DNA from: JAWWPG01 sp038254365
Lineage (GTDB): Bacteria > Actinomycetota > Actinomycetes > Propionibacteriales > Nocardioidaceae
Assembly (NCBI GenBank): GCA_038254365.1
Contig: JBBSGI010000001.1
Span: 1 to 64,000, forward strand
Length of the DNA stretch: 64,000 nucleotides
Reading direction: 5' to 3'
Shown: one piece after another, positions 59,049 to 64,000 of the stretch
Position numbering within the stretch: the first letter of the stretch is position 1
Layout of the letters: every line of letters starts with the position of its first letter
The notes under the pieces: model-generated
Told to the model about the DNA's origin: nothing
Database searches by the model: none
Seen by the model: the letters and a program-made list of their open reading frames with translations, nothing else
Position numbers and translations under genes: made by a program

Positions 59049-59717
59049 TCATCCCGCCCACCTCCCGGGACGCGGTGCCTCCAGGGCGCGAGCCAGCAGG
59101 CGCAGATACGCCGCTCTGCCCACCTCGACGACGCCGAGGCTCTCCAGATGCGGCGTCGCCCACTGCACGTCGAGCAGACGGTCTCGCTGCCCGTCGTTCA
59201 GCAGGTTCACCAGCGTCATCAGAGCGACCTTGGATGCGTCACGTGCCCGGTGGAACATGGACTCCCCGCAGAACAGCCCCCCGATCGACACTCCGTACAG
59301 CCCGCCGCTGAGCACCCCGTCGGCTGCCCACACCTCCACCGAGTGGGCCCAGCCGAGCTGGTGAAGTCGCCCGTACGCCTCGAGCATGGGCTCGTAGATC
59401 CAACCGCCCTCGCGGGCCGGATCGGCACAGCCGCTGACGACCTCGCTGAACGCGGCGTCGACGGTGACGTCGTACCGACGCGCGGACTGACGCAGGGAGC
59501 GCGTCACTCGCAGCCGGTCGAGCGGCAGGATTGCGCGGTCGAGCGGTGAGAACCAGCCGATCGAGGCGTCCTGGCTGAGCGGCATCGGGAAGATGCCCCT
59601 CCGATACGCTGCCAGCAGCGTGCCCGGCTCCAGGTCGGCCCCGAAGGCGACCAGGTCCTGCGCCGACTGCTGCGGGTCCGGGAAGGTCCACTGGGTCGGC
59701 GGCGGCTCAATCGGCAC
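59049..59717 (-). CDS. aat: Leucyl/phenylalanyl-tRNA-protein transferase
   Basis: 222 residues. It transfers Leu or Phe to N-terminal Lys/Arg of proteins, marking them for degradation. The family N terminus WTFPDPQQSAQDLVAFGADL and RRGIFPMP are present, with WFSPLDRAILPLD, GGLYGVSIGGLFCGESMF and DVQWATPHLESLG. GTG 59717 is the likely start. Converges with the preceding hypothetical gene (4-bp gap). Confidence 0.94.
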   Translation of the reverse strand: MPIEPPPTQWTFPDPQQSAQDLVAFGADLEPGTLLAAYRRGIFPMPLSQDASIGWFSPLDRAILPLDRLRVTRSLRQSARRYDVTVDAAFSEVVSGCADPAREGGWIYEPMLEAYGRLHQLGWAHSVEVWAADGVLSGGLYGVSIGGLFCGESMFHRARDASKVALMTLVNLLNDGQRDRLLDVQWATPHLESLGVVEVGRAAYLRLLARALEAPRPGRWAG

Positions 59718-59825
59718 GGCAGCCAGCCGGGTCCGGATCTGGCGTGAGCACAAGTCCAGTCTGCTCCGTACAGTGGGGGTCTCGACACTGTTCGTTCCCA
59801 TCGCCGGCGCGCCGAGGAGGCCAAG

Positions 59826-60506
59826 GTGAGCGCAGCCCGTTTCGCCGCCAAGGTGATCGGTCCGGTCGCCCGCCAGCAGGCTCCGCAGCTGGCGTCGAAC
59901 TTCGTCCGGCAGGCGTTCGAACGCGCCGTCGACGGGCTGGGACCGCTGCGGGGGGCGGCCGCGGCCGCCGACGCGAAGCTCGAGAAGCATCATGGTGACC
60001 AGGCCCGGGCGATCGGCGACGTCGTCGACAGTCACGTGTCTCTCGCCGGTATGCAGGGTTTCCTTACGAACATCGGTGGGCTGGTCACGATGACCGTCGC
60101 CATCCCGGCGAACGTCTCGGGCTTGGCGCTGCTCCAGACCCACATGGTCGGCGGGATCGCGCACCTGCGTGGGTACGACCTGACCGACCCGCGGGTGCGC
60201 AACGCCGTGCTGGCCTGCATGCTCGGCGGAGAGAGCGTCGCGGCCCTGATCAAGGCACGCAAGCTGCCCAGCAGCCCAATGGCGATCGCCACCGCGCCGG
60301 CCTACGACCGGGAGCTCGACCAGCGCATCGCCTCGCACGTGGCCCATGAGCTGCTTGAGCGGGTGGCGGGCAAGCGAACCCTCGCCGCCATCGGACGCAG
60401 GGTCCCGGTCTTCGGCGGCGGCATCGGTCTGGTATCGGACGGCCTGGCGACGTATCAGGTCGGCAGGTACGCCGCGAAGGAGCTGAGGTCACGCCGGAAG
60501 GTCTGA
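59826..60506 (+). CDS. EcsC-family protein
   Basis: 226 residues. Helical protein with the EcsC core (FLTNIGGLVTMTVAIPANVS, then LLQTHMVGGIAHLRGYDLTD; VRNAVLACMLGGESVAALIK) and a Gly-rich C-terminal segment VPVFGGGIGLVSDGLATYQV. EcsC proteins are membrane-associated and functionally obscure. GTG 59826 with GGAGG upstream. Confidence 0.8.
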   Translation: MSAARFAAKVIGPVARQQAPQLASNFVRQAFERAVDGLGPLRGAAAAADAKLEKHHGDQARAIGDVVDSHVSLAGMQGFLTNIGGLVTMTVAIPANVSGLALLQTHMVGGIAHLRGYDLTDPRVRNAVLACMLGGESVAALIKARKLPSSPMAIATAPAYDRELDQRIASHVAHELLERVAGKRTLAAIGRRVPVFGGGIGLVSDGLATYQVGRYAAKELRSRRKV

Positions 60507-60509
60507 CCG

Positions 60510-61448
60510 CTACCTCGTCAGCCCCGCGACGGCGTTGACGACCCGGCTGACCGGTGGCTTCCCGAGCCGTTCCCCCATCCAAATGCTGGTCTCGACGAGC
60601 CTGTCCAGGTCGACCCCGGTCTCGATGCCCATCCCGTGCAGCTGCCAGACCAAGTCCTCGGTGGCGAGGTTGCCGGTCGCGCTCTCGGCGTAGGGGCAGC
60701 CACCCAGGCCACCGGCGGACGAGTCGAGGGTTGCCACGCCGCACTGCAGCGCCGCGAGCGCGTTAGAGAGAGCCTGACCGTAGGTGTCGTGGAAGTGCCC
60801 CCCGATCTGCTCGGTCAGCAGTCCCACGTCGACGAGCGCGCGGATGAGCCGTACGACATGGCCCGGGGTGGCGACCCCGATGGTGTCACCGAGGGACAGC
60901 TCGGCACACCCCAGGTCGACCAGCCGCACCCCGGCGCTGACCACCTGCTCGATCGGCACCGCGCCCTCCCACGGGTCCCCGAAGCACATCGACAGGTAGC
61001 CCCGGACCCTGATCCCGGCATCGCGGGCGCGCCTGACGACCGGCGCGAACATCGAGAACTGCTCGTCGAAGGAGCGGTTCAGGTTGCGCTGCGCGAACGA
61101 CTCGGTCGCGCTGGCGAAGATCGCGATGTCACGCACCCCCTTCTCCATCGCCCGATCCAGGCCGCGCTCGTTCGGCACCAGGACCGGCATCCGTACTCCG
61201 GGCGCGTGTCGCACCAGGTCGAGCAGCTCGTCGGCGTCGGCCAGCTGCGGTACCCACTTGCGATGCACGAAGCTCGTTGTCTCCACCGTGGTCAGGCCGC
61301 ACCCCACCAGCCGCTCGATGAACTGCACCTTGACCTCGACCGGGAGCACCCGGACCTCGTTCTGCAGCCCGTCTCGGGGGCCCACCTCGTAGATCGTGAC
61401 CTTGGCCGGCATCTTCGGCATCTCCTCGACCTGGGGCAGCCGAATCAC
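60510..61448 (-). CDS. Hydroxymethylglutaryl-CoA lyase
   Basis: 312 residues, TIM barrel. It cleaves HMG-CoA to acetoacetate and acetyl-CoA in leucine breakdown. VTIYEVGPRDGLQNE carries the metal Asp and Arg; HFHDTYGQALSNALAALQCG has the metal His pair; the signature Cys is in GGLGGCPYAESATGN. ATG 61448 overlaps the biotin-carboxylase gene by ATGA; a second ATG 36 nt downstream is possible. Last gene of the operon. Confidence 0.95.
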   Translation of the reverse strand: MIRLPQVEEMPKMPAKVTIYEVGPRDGLQNEVRVLPVEVKVQFIERLVGCGLTTVETTSFVHRKWVPQLADADELLDLVRHAPGVRMPVLVPNERGLDRAMEKGVRDIAIFASATESFAQRNLNRSFDEQFSMFAPVVRRARDAGIRVRGYLSMCFGDPWEGAVPIEQVVSAGVRLVDLGCAELSLGDTIGVATPGHVVRLIRALVDVGLLTEQIGGHFHDTYGQALSNALAALQCGVATLDSSAGGLGGCPYAESATGNLATEDLVWQLHGMGIETGVDLDRLVETSIWMGERLGKPPVSRVVNAVAGLTR

Positions 61449-63394
61449 GAGGCCTCCGCCGCTGTGACGACGAAGAGCCTGGCGCCCAGGTCCACGAGGT
61501 CGCCGGCGACCACGTTTACCTCGGTGACCGTGCCGGCGAACGGCGCCTTCAGGGCGAGCTCCATCTTCATCGCCTCCATCACCGCTAGTGCCTCTCCCTC
61601 GTCGACCGCGCTGCCTGCAGCGACGTGCACCGCCAGCACCGTTCCTGGCATCGGCGCGCTGATCCTCCCGGTGGTCGTGGCGGCCGTGCGTCCCGGAGCG
61701 AACGCGTCCGGCCGAGCGAAGGCATACGTCTGTCCCCGGTAGGCCACGAGTACCTCGTGCGGTCGCAGCAGGACGCGCCCCCCGTGGACCTCGGAGCCGA
61801 TCTGGAGCCGCACGAGGCCGTCGGTCTCACCGAGCGACGTCACGTCGCGGGCGGAGTGCGGCCCGGCGATCACTCCGGCCGCCAGGTCCACGCTCAGCAG
61901 GCGGGTGTCACCCTCGTGCGCGGTGAGCACGATCGGTACGGCGCCGGGAGGGGCCCCCAGCCGCCAACCGTCGCCGACCCCGAACGGCTGGCTGGGGTCG
62001 GCTGTGCTGGCGGCGGCGACGGACCAGGCGGCCAGGCACCAGGCCGGCACCGGCGTGGCGAGGGCGAACTCCTCGGGATGGGCGTCCAGCCAACCCGTGT
62101 CGATCCCGCTGTCGCGGAAGGCGGCCGAGGCCACCAGCTGTCGCACGAAGCCGACATTGGTGGTCAGTCCGAGGATCGCCGTGTCGTCGAGGGCGCTGAC
62201 CAGCGCCCGCCGGGCCGCCTCCCGGCTGGCCCCGGAGGCGATCACCTTGCCGAGCATCGGGTCGTACGACGTGCCGACCCGCTGCCCGGACTCGAGGGCA
62301 GCGTCCACCCGAGCGTGGGTCGGCCAGCGGACGACCTCGGCGACCCCGGCCTGGGGCAGGAACCCGGAGAACGGGTCCTCGGCGTACACCCGGGCCTCGA
62401 TCGCGTGTCCGCGCACGGCGACGTCCGACTGGTCGAACGGCAGCTGGTCACCCTGGGCGATCGAGAACTGCAGTCCGACCAGGTCGAGGCCGGTGACCAT
62501 CTCGGTCACTGGGTGCTCCACCTGCAGCCTGGTGTTCATCTCCAGGAAGTAGGCCTCCTCGCCGGTCACCAGGAACTCCACGGTGCCCGCGTTGACGTAC
62601 CCCACCTCGCGCGCCAGCGCCACCGCCGATGACGTCACCAGCTCGCGCACCTCCGGCGAGATCACCGTGGCCGGCGCCTCCTCGACGACCTTCTGGTGCC
62701 GGCGCTGCACGGAGCAGTCACGCTCGTGCAGGTGCACGACATTCCCGTGCTCGTCCGCGAGGATCTGCACCTCCACGTGACGCCCGTGCTCGACGTAGCG
62801 TTCGAACAGCATGGTGTCGTCACCGAAGGCTGCGGCGGCCTCCCGACGCGCCGCGGCGACCGCGTCGGCCAGGTCGTTCGCGCTTCGCACGATGCGCATC
62901 CCCTTGCCGCCGCCACCTGCGGCAGCCTTCACCAGCAAGGGGTAACCCACCTCACGCGCGACATCGTCGAGGTCCGTCGCCGAGACCGCGGCTGGCATGA
63001 CCGGAACCCCGGCCGCCGCCGCAATGTCGCGGGCCCGGTCCTTGCGTCCCATGGCGTCCATGACGCCGGCGGGGGGTCCGATGAACACCAGCCCGGCCTC
63101 AATGACCGCCTGCGCGAAGGTGGCGCGCTCGGAGAGAAACCCGTATCCCGGGTGCACCGCGTCCGCCCCGGTGAGTCTGGCCGCCTCGAGCAGAGCGGAG
63201 ATGGACAGGTACGACGATGCCGCCGCCGCCGGCCCGATCCGGACCGCGACATCGGCCTCCCGGACATGGACCGAGCCGCTGTCAGCGTCGCTGTAGACGG
63301 CCACACTGGTCAGCCCGTGCTCCGCGGCCGACCGGATCACCCGCAGCGCGATCTCGCCCCGGTTCGCCACCAGCACGGTGCCAAACCTGCTCAT
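61445..63394 (-). CDS. Biotin-dependent acyl-CoA carboxylase alpha subunit (methylcrotonyl-CoA type likely)
   Basis: 649 residues. Biotin carboxylase: VLVANRGEIALRVIRSAAEH, ATP-grasp KAAAGGGGKGMRIV, catalytic EMNTRLQVEHPVTEMVTGLD. A BT-like linker follows, then the biotinyl domain with the biotin lysine in VMEAMKMELALKAPF. With the adjacent carboxyltransferase and HMG-CoA lyase this is best read as 3-methylcrotonyl-CoA carboxylase (liuD-like), although propionyl-CoA use is possible. ATG 63394 is chosen. Confidence 0.93.
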   Translation of the reverse strand: MSRFGTVLVANRGEIALRVIRSAAEHGLTSVAVYSDADSGSVHVREADVAVRIGPAAAASSYLSISALLEAARLTGADAVHPGYGFLSERATFAQAVIEAGLVFIGPPAGVMDAMGRKDRARDIAAAAGVPVMPAAVSATDLDDVAREVGYPLLVKAAAGGGGKGMRIVRSANDLADAVAAARREAAAAFGDDTMLFERYVEHGRHVEVQILADEHGNVVHLHERDCSVQRRHQKVVEEAPATVISPEVRELVTSSAVALAREVGYVNAGTVEFLVTGEEAYFLEMNTRLQVEHPVTEMVTGLDLVGLQFSIAQGDQLPFDQSDVAVRGHAIEARVYAEDPFSGFLPQAGVAEVVRWPTHARVDAALESGQRVGTSYDPMLGKVIASGASREAARRALVSALDDTAILGLTTNVGFVRQLVASAAFRDSGIDTGWLDAHPEEFALATPVPAWCLAAWSVAAASTADPSQPFGVGDGWRLGAPPGAVPIVLTAHEGDTRLLSVDLAAGVIAGPHSARDVTSLGETDGLVRLQIGSEVHGGRVLLRPHEVLVAYRGQTYAFARPDAFAPGRTAATTTGRISAPMPGTVLAVHVAAGSAVDEGEALAVMEAMKMELALKAPFAGTVTEVNVVAGDLVDLGARLFVVTAAEAS

Positions 63395-63424
63395 CCTCGC
63401 CCCCACGCTTGGGTGGCGCTCCGT

Positions 63425-63510
63425 GTTTGGGTGGTGCACCACTCAAGTACCCCTTGAGCCACCCAAACCTGAGTGGCTTGAGGGGTGTTTGGCTGGTGCA
63501 CCACCCAAAC
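63425..63510. repeat. 86-bp long inverted repeat, copy B
   Basis: Same length and architecture as 46706-46791. Left arm GTTTGGGTGGTGCACCACTC; right arm GGCTGGTGCACCACCCAAAC (63491-63510); the inner stem pairs GAGCCACCC with the following GAGTGGCTT. The two arms are nearly reverse complements. It fills the gap between the carboxyltransferase and biotin-carboxylase genes of one operon. Confidence 0.8.
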
Positions 63511-63545
63511 GCCCCCCAGCGTCATCACGGGGCGAGGCATCGGCA

Positions 63546-64000
63546 TCACATCCGGAAGACGCCGTAGGAGGGCGCCGGTACCGGGGCGTTGGCGGCGGCC
63601 GCTAGACCCATCCCCAGCACCCGGCGGGTGTCGATCGGGTCGATGATCGCGTCGTCCCACAACCGGCCCGTCGAGTAGTAAGGCGAACCCTGGCGCTCGT
63701 ACTGCTCCCGGATCGGCGCCTTGAACGCCTCCTCCTCCTCGGCCGACCACACCTCGCCCGCGGAGCCCGCGGATGACAGAGCGTCCCGCCGCACCGTCGC
63801 CAGCACGGACGCGGCCTGCTCGCCCCCCATGACCGAGATGCGGGCATTCGGCCACATCCAGAGGAAGCGAGGGTCGTAGGCCCGTCCGCACATCCCGTAG
63901 TTGCCAGCGCCGAACGAGCCGCCGATGACCACGGTGAACTTCGGCACGACGGAGCAGGCCACCGCGGTCACCAGCTTCGCGCCGTCCTTGGCGATGCCGC
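63546..64000 (-). CDS. Acyl-CoA carboxylase carboxyltransferase subunit, C-terminal part
   Basis: The stop is at 63546 and the gene continues beyond the right edge; 151 codons are visible. IGGSFGAGNYGMCGRAYDPR, then MWPNARISVMGGEQAASVLA and DDAIIDPIDTRRVLGMGLAA are typical of methylcrotonyl/propionyl-CoA carboxyltransferase C termini. It is the upstream gene of the same minus-strand operon, separated from the biotin carboxylase by the 86-bp repeat. Confidence 0.93.
   Translation of the reverse strand, partial: GIAKDGAKLVTAVACSVVPKFTVVIGGSFGAGNYGMCGRAYDPRFLWMWPNARISVMGGEQAASVLATVRRDALSSAGSAGEVWSAEEEEAFKAPIREQYERQGSPYYSTGRLWDDAIIDPIDTRRVLGMGLAAAANAPVPAPSYGVFRM

Overview
The window is high-GC actinobacterial chromosome: codons end mostly in G or C, GTG and TTG starts are frequent, and overlapping ATGA/GTGA/TAATG gene junctions are common. 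A WhiB-type regulator, a SigK/RskA pair, the Bpa/PafE-type proteasome activator, a DUF5926 SEC-C protein and GTP-type PEP carboxykinase point to Actinomycetia. My guess is a Propionibacteriales/Nocardioides-like lineage; that is inference. Most of the window is housekeeping and accessory metabolism. No rRNA, CRISPR array, intact insertion sequence or intact phage was seen.

Layout. 1-0.75 kb: a degraded region (excisionase-like HTH, short ORFs) against the 3' end of tRNA-Ser(CGA). 0.8-6 kb: tadA plus its associated gene, upp, a frameshifted VOC gene, and the three-gene NAD(P) transhydrogenase operon. 6-9.1 kb: decayed genes (secreted protein, alcohol dehydrogenase, unknown gene end, sigma-54 activator) with an intact ABM monooxygenase, a cupin and a 52-codon ORF. 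9.1-16.3 kb: menB, ACT and PfkB genes, lipid enzymes, M13 peptidase, secreted protein. 16.3-24.6 kb: histidine-kinase/LuxR deletion scar, pyrE-like gene, LacI with a GH13 glucosidase, ArsR-SRPBCC-DinB operon, glycosyltransferase, AsnC regulator. 24.6-32.3 kb: polyamine ABC operon, broken hemerythrin, polar amino-acid ABC operon, tRNA-Arg(ACG). 32.6-39.7 kb: pckG, methyltransferase, two tRNA-Ser genes, membrane proteins, mobA-DUF6457, quinone oxidoreductase, Bpa. 39.8-42.3 kb: oxidoreductase/fasciclin scar, sigK-rskA, WhiB-HTH fusion. 42.4-53.7 kb: HAD-serS, PAP2-DAG kinase, DUF4446, VOC, GNAT, pheA, larB-larC, tsaD, GDT1-type transporter, arcA. 54-64 kb: DUF5926, HATPase, GDPD, Tyr/Gln/Pro-rich zinc-ribbon protein, Fpg, aat, EcsC, and a leucine-degradation-like operon (carboxyltransferase, biotin carboxylase, HMG-CoA lyase).

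Four signals stand out. First, several loci keep the beginning of one gene and the end of the same or the next gene while everything between is gone (6.1-8.3 kb, 16.3-16.8 kb, 39.8-40.3 kb); other genes are truncated or frameshifted (2.6, 20.7 and 29.0 kb). Second, two collinear 86-bp long inverted repeats, at 46.7 and 63.4 kb, belong to one family of palindromic elements. Third, many genes have a TAnnnT box 6 nt before the start codon, the signature of leaderless transcription. Fourth, small ORFs lie hidden in gaps, notably 8320-8478 and 37049-37168; the latter overlaps a membrane-protein gene by ATGA.

Functional links: TadA deaminates tRNA-Arg(ACG), and that tRNA gene is at 32.3 kb. SigK/RskA systems elsewhere control fasciclin genes, and a fasciclin end lies just upstream of sigK here. 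The carboxylase and HMG-CoA lyase genes fit stepwise conversion of leucine-derived methylcrotonyl-CoA to acetoacetate and acetyl-CoA.
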